Below are positions 53,261 to 61,852 of a DNA stretch of 64,000 nt, in pieces (within the stretch, counting starts at the first letter, position 1; each line of letters opens with the position of its first letter). The translations under genes were made by a program, and so were the position numbers. The DNA is from DASWJZ01 sp963792885 (lineage in GTDB: Bacteria > Pseudomonadota > Alphaproteobacteria > Rhizobiales > Afifellaceae). Location of the stretch: assembly GCA_963792885.1 (NCBI GenBank), contig CAWBXX010000001.1, forward strand, positions 620,001-684,000. The letters are read 5' to 3'. The notes under the pieces were generated by a model. It searched no databases. It was not told where the DNA came from and worked only from the letters and a program-made list of their open reading frames with translations.

Positions 53261-54624
53261 GGCATTGCCCCGGCGGCGCGCAGCGCCTTCATCGCCTCTT
53301 CCTGATCGGAAAACGGAAGCACCCTGTCGCCGATCGTCTGTCCGGTCTCGTGGCCCTTTCCGGCGATCAGGAGGATGTCCCCTTCCCGCAGCCCCGAGAT
53401 CGCGGTGCGGATCGCGACGCCGCGGTCGCCGATCTCGTCGGCGTCCGGGGCGCCGCCGAGCACGGCCTTCCTGATTTCGCCGGGGTCTTCACTGCGCGGA
53501 TTGTCGTCGGTCACGATGATGCGGTCGGCGACGGCCGCTGCGGCTTCGCCCATCAGCGGACGCTTGCCGGGATCGCGATCGCCGCCCGCGCCGAAGAGAA
53601 CGATGAGCCTCCGCTTCGCATGCGGGCGCAGCGCCTTCAGCGCATTCGCAAGCGCGTCCGGCGTGTGGGCGTAGTCGACGAAGACCTGCGCTCCCGATGG
53701 ATGCGTGCCGACGCATTCGAGCCGGCCGCTCGCGCCTTTCAACTGCGTCAGGCTTTCGAGCACGCGCTCCGTCTCCACGCCCGTTGCCATTGCCAGACCG
53801 GCTGCGACAAGCGCGTTCGATATCTGGAACTGGCCGACGAGCGGCAGCGGCACGTAATGCTTCTCGTCGAAGGCCTCCAGGAGAAGCCGCGACCCGTCGT
53901 GCATCCGCGTCGCGGAGATCAGGCGCAGCGTCTCGCCCTTCCTGCCGACGGTGAAGAATTCGAGATCGTGATCCCGCGCGATCCTTTGCACGCGCAGCGC
54001 CTCCGGCTGATCCGCATCGACCACGGCCGCCGAGCCTGATGGCAAGATCGTGTCGAAGAGGCGGAGCTTGGCCTTCAAGTAGTCCTCGAGCGTAGCGTGG
54101 TAGTCGAGGTGGTCGCGGGAGAGGTTGGTGAAAGCACCTGCGGAGAGCCTGACGCCGTCGAGCCTGCGCTGCTCCAGGCCATGGCTCGAGGCCTCCATGG
54201 CGACGTGCGTCACGTCGGCGGCGTCGAGCTCGGCGAGGATCTCGTGGAGCTTCACCGGGTCGGGCGTGGTCAGGTTTCCGGCGATCGCGCTTCCCGGCGC
54301 GACAAGGCCGATCGTGCCAAGGCTCGCCGCGCGATAGCCGGACTTCTCCCATATCTGACGCAGGAAGACGGTGACGGAGGTCTTTCCGTTGGTGCCGGTA
54401 ACGGCGGCGATGATGCGCGGCTGACGCGCGTAGAAGCGCGACGCCATCAACGCCAGAATGCGGCGCGGATCGCCGACTCGGACGATCGGCACCGAATAGC
54501 TGTCTTCGAGCGGCTGCCCGCCGATCAGGATCGCCGAGGCGCCTGCCTCGATCGCATCCGGGACATACTGCGCGCCGTCTGACTTCGTGCCGGGGAGGGC
54601 CGCGAAGAGCATGCCCGGCTCCAC
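53257..54624 (-). CDS. murE: UDP-MurNAc-dipeptide--meso-DAP ligase MurE (N-terminus interrupted by TGA)
   Basis: Adds the third residue of the stem peptide. ATP loop T-G-T-N-G-K-T-S and the D-N-P-R motif (D-D-N-P-R-S-E-D-P) mark a meso-diaminopimelate enzyme. The first usable start is GTG 54624, but the MurE N-terminal domain clearly continues upstream in the same frame (L-A-S-L-L-S-D-D-V-E-L, then G-L-T-A-D-S-R-A-V). Going further up, the frame meets TGA at 54742-54744 and then M-T-G-A-Q-R-A-K-E from ATG 54792, which overlaps the ftsI stop. No ATG, GTG or TTG lies between the TGA and 54624. A sequence error or a non-standard start is implied. Confidence 0.9.
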
Positions 54625-54788
54625 CGCGCGGCTGTCCGCCGTCAGGCCCTGGATCCAGATATTTCCCTGTTCAGCCGAGAGTTCGACGTCGTCCGAAAGA
54701 AGCGATGCCAGCCGTCGCGGGCCATAGGCGTCTTTCTTCGCTCAATCCGTCTTCCCCATGCGCGCCTCTTTGGCTCTTTGCGCGCCCG

Positions 54789-56510
54789 TCATTGCGCGGA
54801 TGCGAGCGCCATGGCCGGATCGTCCTCCGGATCGAACGGCTTCGGCTCAACGCCGAGCATCGGCGCGATACGACGGATGATATTGCCGACGGTCGGCGCC
54901 GCGTTCAAGCCAGCGGTCGCGCCCATGCCCGGTTTCTCAGGCTTGGGCTCGTCAAGCACCACAAGTACCAGGTATTGCGGTGCGTCCATGGGGAAAGCCG
55001 CGAGGAACGCGTTCCGCCGCTTGTTGGAGGAGTAGCGGCCGTTCTCGACCTTCTCTGCCGTGCCGGTCTTGCCGCCGACGCTGTAGCCTGGAACATCCGC
55101 CCGCTTGCCGGAGCCCTTCAAGACGTTCAGCCGGAAAAGGCGGCGCAGGAGGAGGCTCGTCTCAGGATGGAGGATCGGGCGGGCGATCCGCTGTGCGTCC
55201 TCGGCCGAGCGCGGCAGGAAGGTCGGCGTGATGAAATAGCCGCCGTTGACGAGCGACGCGCCAGCCGCGGCCGTCTGCATGGGCGAGACGGAGATGCCGT
55301 GTCCGAAGGCCATGGTCACCGATGTGACCTTGGGCCAAGGCATTTTTGGGACGATCGGCGTGCCCGATTCGGGCAATTCGGTGTGCAGCGTGTCGAGGAG
55401 CCCGAAGCGCTGGAGGTAGTCGTGCTGGCCGGCAAGCCCCACTTCGAGCGCCATCCGCGCGGCGCCGACATTCGACGAGTAGATGAAGATCTCCGGGACG
55501 GTCAGCCAGCGATGCTTGCCGTGGAAGTCGTCGACGGTGAAGCCACCGACCCGCAAGCCATGCGTGGCGTCGAAGGAGTCGGTGATCCGCACGACGCCGG
55601 AATCCAGCGCCATCGCCGCGGTGAAGCCCTTGAAGGTCGAGCCCATCTCGTAGACGCCCACCGTGGCGCGATTCATCTTGTCCTTGTCGAGCGCCTCGTC
55701 GCGGTTGTTGGCGTCGTAGTCCGGGATGGAGCTCATGCCGAGCACCTCGCCGGTGTTGACGTCGAGCACGATGCCGATCGCCGCGATGGCGCTGTAGCGC
55801 CCCATCGCCCCGACGAGCTCGTCGCGCACAACGTGCTGGACGCGAAGGTCGAGCGAGAGCTTCACCGGCGTAAGATTGTTGCCGGAGCCGAAGCCGGCGG
55901 CATGGAGGTCGTTCAGGAACGACTCGTCGATGTACTTCTCCATGCCGGCGATGCCCTGGTTGTCGATATTGACGCTGCCGAGCACGTGTGCGGCTGCGGG
56001 GCCGCCGGGATAGAAGCGCCGATTTTCGACGCGGAAGCCGATGCCGGGAATGCCGAGCTTGTGGATCGCCTGCTGCTGGCGCGGTGTGATCTCGCGCTTG
56101 ATGTAGGCGAACTTGGCGTTGCTCGCGAGCTCGCGGCGAAGCCTGGTCCGATCGAGGTCCGGAAGCACGGAGACGAGAAGCTCCGTCGCCTCGTCCGGAT
56201 CGACGACGTAGCGCGGCTCGGCAAAGAGCGAGGCGGTGCGGATGTCGGTCGCAAGCGTCTCGCCGTTGCGGTCGACGATGTCCGGACGTGCCTGCGAGGC
56301 GGTGCGCGCGAAGCTCTGCCCGTCGTCGGCGGAGTCCTTGTCGCCGACACCGAGGAACACCAGCCGGGCGGCGAGCACGGAATAAAGAAGCGCGAAGCCG
56401 AACATCGCAAGCCCGACGCGGATGCGTCCGCGTCGTTCGGGGTCGCGCGTCTCGGTCTCGGGCAAAGCGCGCTGATGGCGCCAGTTCGAAGCGGCAGCGG
56501 CTGTGCTCAT
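54789..56510 (-). CDS. ftsI: Septal peptidoglycan transpeptidase FtsI (PBP3)
   Basis: Class B penicillin-binding protein that crosslinks septal peptidoglycan with FtsW. A 573-residue protein with a cytoplasmic N-terminus, one membrane segment (about 32-52), a pedestal domain, and the transpeptidase motifs S-T-F-K (291-294), S-S-N (345-347) and K-T-G (481-483). The ATG overlaps the ftsL stop by four bases. Confidence 0.96.
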   Translation of the reverse strand: MSTAAAASNWRHQRALPETETRDPERRGRIRVGLAMFGFALLYSVLAARLVFLGVGDKDSADDGQSFARTASQARPDIVDRNGETLATDIRTASLFAEPRYVVDPDEATELLVSVLPDLDRTRLRRELASNAKFAYIKREITPRQQQAIHKLGIPGIGFRVENRRFYPGGPAAAHVLGSVNIDNQGIAGMEKYIDESFLNDLHAAGFGSGNNLTPVKLSLDLRVQHVVRDELVGAMGRYSAIAAIGIVLDVNTGEVLGMSSIPDYDANNRDEALDKDKMNRATVGVYEMGSTFKGFTAAMALDSGVVRITDSFDATHGLRVGGFTVDDFHGKHRWLTVPEIFIYSSNVGAARMALEVGLAGQHDYLQRFGLLDTLHTELPESGTPIVPKMPWPKVTSVTMAFGHGISVSPMQTAAAGASLVNGGYFITPTFLPRSAEDAQRIARPILHPETSLLLRRLFRLNVLKGSGKRADVPGYSVGGKTGTAEKVENGRYSSNKRRNAFLAAFPMDAPQYLVLVVLDEPKPEKPGMGATAGLNAAPTVGNIIRRIAPMLGVEPKPFDPEDDPAMALASAQ

Positions 56511-56863
56511 TGAAGCGCTCCCGTCGGTGCTTCGAGGATTGCTGAAAGCGCCGCTTCGTCGTCCGGCGCCGGGCCGGTCGGGCGCATTGGCAGGTTCTCG
56601 ATCCGGGTGATCTGCTTCGGGTCGAGCGGCTCAAGCTTGAGGATCTCGTGGTGCCGCTCGACCAGCTCCTGCACGCGCGCCGGCTGGATCAGGAGACTCC
56701 ACTCCGCGGCGAGGAGCGACTGCGTCTCCTGTTCCTGATCGATGTCGTGCTGGAGTTGCGTCGCGTGCTCGGCGACCGCTTCGGCGCGATATTTGATCTG
56801 GAAGACGAGGACAGCCGAGCCGGCCGCGGCAATGACGGAGACGACCTGCAGCCAGCGGATCAT
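56507..56863 (-). CDS. ftsL: Cell-division protein FtsL
   Basis: A 118-residue bitopic protein: membrane segment at residues 5-22, then a coiled-coil region rich in glutamine and glutamate (H-A-T-Q-L-Q-H-D-I-D-Q-E), then A-E-W-S-L-L-I-Q-P-A-R-V-Q-E-L, the usual FtsL wording. FtsL links FtsB, FtsQ and the FtsWI synthase. It lies between rsmH and ftsI with four-base overlaps at both ends. Confidence 0.93.
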   Translation of the reverse strand: MIRWLQVVSVIAAAGSAVLVFQIKYRAEAVAEHATQLQHDIDQEQETQSLLAAEWSLLIQPARVQELVERHHEILKLEPLDPKQITRIENLPMRPTGPAPDDEAALSAILEAPTGALQ

Positions 56864-57894
56864 TGATAGGCCTCCGGACCGGCAACGCCGCCAAGCTGCG
56901 GAACACCGACCGCGTGGAAATCGAGGGCGCGCGCAGGTGCTGCCGTGCGCACCGCCGCTCGGAGCCGCGCCGATCGCGCGCGCGGATTTCTCCCCACCTC
57001 TTCTTCAGACGGCTCGACAGCGCCGCGCGTCAGGAACTTGAAGGTCGGCGGCTCGGGTTTCGCGAGCGGAAGATGGCGCGAGCCCCGCGCTTCGGTCGCG
57101 CGGTCCTGCAGGAAACGCTTCACGATGCGGTCCTCGAGCGAATGGAACGCGACGACGACAAGCCGCCCGCCTTCGGCGAGAACCGCCTCGGCAGCGGCGA
57201 GCGCCTGCGCCAGCTCCTCAAGCTCGCGATTGATGAAGATGCGAAGCGCCTGGAACGTGCGCGTCGCGGGATGGATGCGTGAAGCGCCCGCCGGTCCGGC
57301 GGCCGCGGCCACGATCTCCGCGAGGCGGCCGGTGCGCGTGATCGGTTGTTCCGCGCGCGCCTTCTCGATGGCGCGGGCGATGCGGCCTGCCTTTCGCTCC
57401 TCGCCGTAGACGCGGATGATCGCGGCAAGCTCTTTCGGGCTGGCGTTGTTCACCACCATTGCGGCGTCGGCGCCTCCCGGCGCCATGCGCATGTCGAGCG
57501 GGCCGTCCTGGCGGAAGGAGAAGCCGCGCGCCGGATCGTCGAGCTGCATCGAAGAGACGCCGACATCGAGGACGATACCGTCGACCGGGAAGAAGCCGGT
57601 ACGGCGCGCATGCGCGTCGAGATCGGAGAAGCGCCCCTCGACCAGGATCAGCCGGCCGCCGGATTCCGCGACCATCGTCGCGCCGGCCTCGATCGCGGCG
57701 CGATCACGGTCGAGCGCGAGCACGGTTCCGCCGCGCTCCAGGATCGCGCGCGTGTAACCGCCGGCGCCGAACGTTCCGTCGATGTAGCGGCCCCCCTCGA
57801 CGACGCTCAGCTGATTGAGCATCTCGGGCAGGAGGACCGGAACGTGACGAGCCAGTCCGCCAGCAGCATTTCCCGTGCTGCGGCCCGCCGTCAT
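56860..57894 (-). CDS. rsmH: 16S rRNA m4C1402 methyltransferase RsmH (MraW)
   Basis: Methylates N4 of C1402 in 16S rRNA. From ATG 57894, overlapping the mraZ stop, the protein has 344 residues. Landmarks: H-V-P-V-L-L-P-E-M, Y-I-D-G-T-F-G-A-G-G-Y-T, A-L-D-R-D, D-V-G-V-S-S-M-Q-L-D, R-G-F-S-F and F-H-S-L-E-D-R-I-V-K. A longer upstream open frame belongs to another frame of mraZ and was dropped. Confidence 0.95.
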   Translation of the reverse strand: MTAGRSTGNAAGGLARHVPVLLPEMLNQLSVVEGGRYIDGTFGAGGYTRAILERGGTVLALDRDRAAIEAGATMVAESGGRLILVEGRFSDLDAHARRTGFFPVDGIVLDVGVSSMQLDDPARGFSFRQDGPLDMRMAPGGADAAMVVNNASPKELAAIIRVYGEERKAGRIARAIEKARAEQPITRTGRLAEIVAAAAGPAGASRIHPATRTFQALRIFINRELEELAQALAAAEAVLAEGGRLVVVAFHSLEDRIVKRFLQDRATEARGSRHLPLAKPEPPTFKFLTRGAVEPSEEEVGRNPRARSARLRAAVRTAAPARALDFHAVGVPQLGGVAGPEAYQ

Positions 57895-58370
57895 TCCGCG
57901 TCTCCCCTGCCCGAACCCGGGGTATTGGCCTTCCCGAGCCCGCGGGTGACGGAGCGAAGGTGCGCGCGCGTCTCGCGCTGGCGCACGGCGAAACGCTCCG
58001 GCTCCCAAATCTGAAATTTGTATCCCTGGCCGACGAAGACGGCGGTGTCGGCGATCCCGGCATAGGCGCGGAACTCCTCGGGGAGCACGACGCGGCCGTC
58101 CGGATCGATCTTCAGGATGCGGCTCTCGCCGTAGAACGCCGTCGCGAGGCTCTCGTGATCCTCCGAAAACGTCTCGAAGACGGAGAGCCGGTCGGAGATC
58201 GCCTGCTTCAGCCGCGCGCCGCCACCGTCGATCGCCGGGCGGTCGAGCGCGGGATAGCAATAGAGCCCCTCCTCTCCTTCGCGCGCCAGGACGGCACGGA
58301 AGGGCGCCGGAACCGACACTCGACCCTTCTGGTCGAGCCGGTTCACGAATGTGGCCACGAAACCGTCCAT
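57891..58370 (-). CDS. mraZ: Transcriptional regulator MraZ
   Basis: First gene of the dcw cluster and its DNA-binding regulator. The 159-residue protein has two AbrB-like halves. The first includes the N-terminal T-F-V-N-R-L-D-Q-K-G-R-V-S-V-P. The second has I-D-P-D-G-R-V-V-L-P-E-E-F. These paired D-x-K-G-R / D-x-x-G-R loops contact DNA. A periodic run of TGG(G/A) repeats lies about 150 bp upstream and is its likely binding site. Confidence 0.95.
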   Translation of the reverse strand: MDGFVATFVNRLDQKGRVSVPAPFRAVLAREGEEGLYCYPALDRPAIDGGGARLKQAISDRLSVFETFSEDHESLATAFYGESRILKIDPDGRVVLPEEFRAYAGIADTAVFVGQGYKFQIWEPERFAVRQRETRAHLRSVTRGLGKANTPGSGRGDAE

Positions 58371-58519
58371 CGCCCCTCGTTCCCGCGTTCTCCGGCGGCG
58401 CCTCCTCGGAGGAAGCGCGCGACCGGTGCGAGCCTCGTTCCTCTCCGGAAAGCGCTCGTCTCCGCTGCTTCGGGCGGCTTTCCGGACAGACGCGACCGGG
58501 CTCTTCAGCCGGGATGCTA

Positions 58520-58565
58520 TGGAGTATCATGGGATTTTATGGGCGGTCAATGGAACACCATGGAC
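58520..58565 (-). promoter_or_regulatory. dcw promoter overlapped by five MraZ-box-like repeats
   Basis: TGG(G/A) occurs at 58520, 58530, 58540, 58551 and 58561, a spacing of 10, 10, 11 and 10 bp on the plus strand. MraZ is known to bind TGGGN repeats with about one helical turn between them. On the minus strand the same stretch contains TTGACC (58545-58550) and GATACT (58523-58528) with a 16-bp spacer, a plausible promoter for mraZ. The repeats thus cover the promoter, consistent with autorepression. Confidence 0.65.
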
Positions 58566-58737
58566 CTTGTCCGGACGCAGCCTGGCGGAGGTGGGACGGC
58601 GAAGCACATCGAGAAAGAGTGGACGAACAGGGTAAACACCGCGTAAGCGGCGCCGCCTAACCTCCGCCGACGCCAGCGGATTCGCCAATTGGGCCGCGCC
58701 TCTTCCCACCTCAGTGCGACGCAGCTAGGGAGTTCGA

Positions 58738-59439
58738 ATGGGTATCTTCTCGCGCGTCGCGGCGACGATGGCGGGCGGCGCCGGACGGGTCGGGGCGGCG
58801 ATCTCCGGGCTGCGCTCGCTGCTGCAAGGCATCACCAACCCGGAGCTTCGCCGCGAGGCGGCGTTCGCGATCGCCATGATCGCGCTCTCCGCCAAGATGG
58901 CGAAGGCCGATGGTGTCGTCTCAAGCTCGGAGGTCGATGCCTTCTGCCGGATCTTCGCCATCCCGCAAGGCGAGGAGCGAAACGTCAGCCGCGTCTACAA
59001 CCTCGCCAAGCGTGACGTCGCCGGCTTCGATTCCTATGCGCGGGACGTGGCGCGGCTCTTCGCCGACGATCCGGCGATGCTCGAAGCCGTGCTCGACGGA
59101 CTCTTCGATATCGCCCGCGCCGACGGCGCCGTGCACGAGCGCGAGGTCGAATACCTTGGCGAGGTCTCGCGCATCTTCGGCTTCGACAAGCGGACCTTCG
59201 AGACGATCTGCGCCCGGCACGCGATCGGCGAAGCGGATCCGTACGCTGTGCTCGGGGCCGACCGCTCGTGGGACTACGCGCAGCTCAGGCAGCACTACCG
59301 CCGACTCGTCGCCGAGAACCACCCCGACAAGCTCATGGCGCATGGCGTGCCCGAGGAGTTCTCGCGTATCGCCAACGATCGACTCGCTGCGATCAACGCC
59401 GCCTGGGATCAGATCGAGCGCGTACGGAAAAGCGCATGA
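58738..59439 (+). CDS. TerB plus J-domain protein (DjlA-like co-chaperone)
   Basis: A 233-residue protein. Residues 1-30 form a short hydrophobic, glycine-rich segment. Residues 35-160 are a TerB-like helical domain (A-K-A-D-G-V-V-S-S-S-E-V, A-D-G-A-V-H-E-R-E-V-E). The C-terminal 65 residues are a J domain with the H-P-D triad in A-E-N-H-P-D-K-L, which would stimulate an Hsp70. This architecture is DjlA-like, though the membrane anchor is weak. It overlaps the amidase gene by ATGA. ATG 58738 follows an AGGGAG ribosome site. Confidence 0.88.
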   Translation: MGIFSRVAATMAGGAGRVGAAISGLRSLLQGITNPELRREAAFAIAMIALSAKMAKADGVVSSSEVDAFCRIFAIPQGEERNVSRVYNLAKRDVAGFDSYARDVARLFADDPAMLEAVLDGLFDIARADGAVHEREVEYLGEVSRIFGFDKRTFETICARHAIGEADPYAVLGADRSWDYAQLRQHYRRLVAENHPDKLMAHGVPEEFSRIANDRLAAINAAWDQIERVRKSA

Positions 59440-60170
59440 GCGCGCTCGTCATCGAAGATCGGGCGTCGCCCAATCACAGTGAGCGCATGGAGGGGCCGGT
59501 CGACATCCTCCTCCTCCATTACACCGGCATGCCGGACGACGAGCAGGCGCTTGCCTGGCTCTGCAATCCGAAGAGCAAAGTCTCCTCGCACTACTTCGTG
59601 CATAAAGACGGGCGCGTCGCATCGCTCGTGCCTGAGGAGCGCCGCGCCTGGCATGCGGGAGAAGCGCGCTGGGGCACATCGACCGACATCAACTCACGCT
59701 CGATCGGAATCGAGATTGCGAATGGCGGACATCCCGGCGGCCTGCCGGAGTATCCAGACGCGCAGATCGAAGCGCTGATCACGCTCTGTGGCGGGATCGT
59801 GGGTCGCCATCCCATCCCGCCGCATCGGGTGCTCGCGCATTCGGACGTCTCGCCCGGACGAAAGCTCGATCCGGGCGAGCGTTTTCCTTGGTCGCGGCTC
59901 GCGGCGGCCGGTGTCGGACATTTCGTCGAGCCGGCTCCGATCGGCGACGGGCGCTTCTTCCAGAAGGGCGACCGGGGCGCACCGGTCGAGGCGATGCAGG
60001 CGATGCTCGCGCTCTACGGCTACGGCACCAAGGTGACAGGCGATTTCGATCAGCGCACGGAAGACGTGGTCGCCGCCTTCCAACGCCACTTTCGGCGGAG
60101 CCGAGTCGACGGCATCGCCGACCGCTCCACCGTAGAGACTCTGAAGACGCTGCTCGAGGCGCTGCCGTGA
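59436..60170 (+). CDS. N-acetylmuramoyl-L-alanine amidase (AmpD type) with peptidoglycan-binding domain
   Basis: A 244-residue zinc amidase. The amidase_2 domain has L-L-L-H-Y-T-G-M (zinc H28), S-S-H-Y-F-V, S-I-G-I-E-I-A-N, and A-H-S-D-V-S-P-G-R-K-L-D-P-G-E, which supplies the other zinc ligands. A PG_binding_1 domain follows (Q-K-G-D-R-G-A-P-V, A-L-Y-G-Y-G, F-D-Q-R-T-E-D-V-V-A-A-F-Q). No signal peptide is visible, so it is probably cytosolic and acts in muropeptide recycling like AmpD/AmiD. It is coupled to the upstream J-domain gene by ATGA. Confidence 0.9.
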   Translation: MSALVIEDRASPNHSERMEGPVDILLLHYTGMPDDEQALAWLCNPKSKVSSHYFVHKDGRVASLVPEERRAWHAGEARWGTSTDINSRSIGIEIANGGHPGGLPEYPDAQIEALITLCGGIVGRHPIPPHRVLAHSDVSPGRKLDPGERFPWSRLAAAGVGHFVEPAPIGDGRFFQKGDRGAPVEAMQAMLALYGYGTKVTGDFDQRTEDVVAAFQRHFRRSRVDGIADRSTVETLKTLLEALP

Positions 60171-60199
60171 GGTCGCGCCTCGAATCAGGGGGCGCAGCT

Positions 60200-61163
60200 C
60201 CTGACTATCGAGTATCTGCTGACGCGGATCGACGAGTAGCGGAGGTGAGAGCACTTGGATCGGATGGGCGCGCTCGTGGACGCGCGAGGTAATGCTCGAT
60301 CTTCGCGACGAGTCTCTGTCTAAAGACCGCGCATTACGGCCACTCGAAATGGCGTGACTTATTGCTTTGTGAAGCATAAAGCCGCCGGCGCGGGAATATC
60401 GAACGTCGTGCCGTATGAGATCGTCGCTTCGTGCTGAGGCGGTGGCTGATGGAGCAGCCGAGATGACCTTCGAGGCCGGATTGCCTTCGCAAATTCGTTG
60501 CCGAACACCGGCCGGCCTTCGATCACGGAACCAGGCAGGCCGCGAGAGCGTCAGTTCTCGCCAAATCCGAATTGTCCGATGCGGTAGGCTCTGGGCAACG
60601 TGAGCAAGGAGGCTCTCCTTCTTGGCGACAGGAGCGATGAAGGAGATGTCGCAGCGAGCGATCATTATCGGATGCGCTGAGCGGATCGGCGCGTAAATCT
60701 CCGGATCAAAGGCATGAGGGAGAAATGATGCGCGCTCAAAGCCGAGCGTCGTCGAAGCTCGTCGATGCAAAGCTCTTTGTCGTGAATATCCAGTCGTAGT
60801 GCGGCACCGCTTTCGGAATCAAGGGCCGTGGTCAAGGAAACTGATGTCAGGGAAGAAGTTGATCGCGACGGCGCGCCCGCCCTCAGCGCGGATACGGTCT
60901 CGCGGTGACGTAGGTGCCTTTGAAGACGAAGAATAAATCCGGTCTCTGGGCGCGCGCGGCAGCGACGAGAGCGGCGTTGTATTCGCGGACAAGTACGGGC
61001 TGCGCGCCGACGAAGCGCGCGAGAGCCCGAATGGCCTCCAACCTCGAGGGACAAACCAATCTGGAGACACTGCGACAACGGAATGGCCGGCGCGTCTGAA
61101 CGCTCGCACGAACGAAAAGTCATTCGCACCGTCGGCAAGGGTAGACATCGCAAGAATGCGCAC
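60200..61163 (-). pseudogene. Decayed CgeB-like glycosyltransferase
   Basis: Fragments of one family appear in order but in changing frames on the minus strand: M-S-T-L-A-D-G-A-N-D-F-S-F-V-R-A-F-R (from GTG 61163), R-P-D-L-F-F-V-F-K-G-T-Y-V, A-I-N-F-F-P-D-I-S-F-L-D-H-G-P, P-H-Y-D-W-I-F-T-T-K-S, L-P-H-A-F-D-P-E-I-Y, D-I-S-F-I-A-P-V-A-K-K-E, A-G-G-F-M-L-H and L-V-A-K-I-E-H-Y-L. CgeB-type glycosyltransferases have this layout. At least six -1 frame changes lie in about 450 bp, so no full protein is possible as printed. The 3' limit is approximate. Confidence 0.75.
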
Positions 61164-61356
61164 GAGGACTGCCCGAATCGCTTTTCTTTGGTTGTATTCT
61201 ATACAATATTCTACTTTTTAGTGCATTCACTGTCAGGCCGCTGCGCCCTCGTGCTGTGGGCAGGCGGCTCACCTTTGCCGGGGCGAAGGCGCGAAGCGGC
61301 CTCGCGCCGCGGCAGGTCGGCTGCATCAAAGCGTTGCCGTGACTTCCTCGAAGAAA

Positions 61357-61800
61357 GTGCCAGCCGGCCTGTAAGCCGGGTTCTGTAAGGCCGCAGGCCG
61401 AAGCCTGCGACGCGACGGCCATTCATCTGGAGCGCCGGTTACCCGACGCTTCGCGCGACCGACCCGGATAGCTGGCCTGGATGAGGCTGAGTCCAAACCC
61501 CGTGAGCTTGGGCTCGCGCTATCCCTTCTTGGTCTTGCTCCCGGTGGGGTTTGCCGTGCCGTCCCCGTCGCCGGGTCCGCGGTGGGCTCTTACCCCACCC
61601 TTTCACCCTTCCCCGCCTTCATCATTCCGCGCGGGGCAGTCCTTTAGGGACTTTCCCGCGATCACGAAGGCGGGCGGTTTGCTTTCTGTGGCACTTTCCC
61701 TGGGGTCACCCCCGCCGGGCGTTACCCGGCACCGTCCATCCATGGAGCCCGGACTTTCCTCCCCGTCTTTCGAAGAGGCGGCCGTCCGGCCGGCTGGCGG
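61357..61800 (-). ncRNA. rnpB: RNase P RNA (bacterial type A)
   Basis: The catalytic RNA of tRNA 5' maturation. On the minus strand the ends pair (GCCAGCCGG with CCGGCTGGC) to form helix P1. The conserved core GAGGAAAGTCCGGGCTCC follows the 5' helices, GGGTGAAAGGGTGG and GTAAGAGCCCACC appear mid-molecule, and ACAGAACCCGGCTTACAGG closes the 3' end. About 444 nucleotides is a normal length. Its exact ends are estimates. It follows the transglutaminase-like gene on the same strand by about 50 bp. Confidence 0.95.
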
Positions 61801-61852
61801 GAGAGAGGTGGCATCCGGAAGGGTTGAAAATCAACTAACGCCGGCGCGGTTC

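Noticed and set aside
54705..56513. A 602-codon plus-strand open frame antisense to ftsI
   Set aside because: Histidine-, arginine- and valine-rich composition of a GC-rich antisense shadow; ftsI on the other strand has all transpeptidase motifs.
59694..60770. A 358-codon minus-strand frame as a single intact gene
   Set aside because: Its first third is glycosyltransferase remnant, and the rest changes frame or is antisense to the amidase; treated as part of the pseudogene.
61820..61850. GTTGAAAATCAAC near rnpB as an FNR box
   Set aside because: The spacer between TTGA and TCAA is three bases, not the required six including the variable flanks of the consensus.
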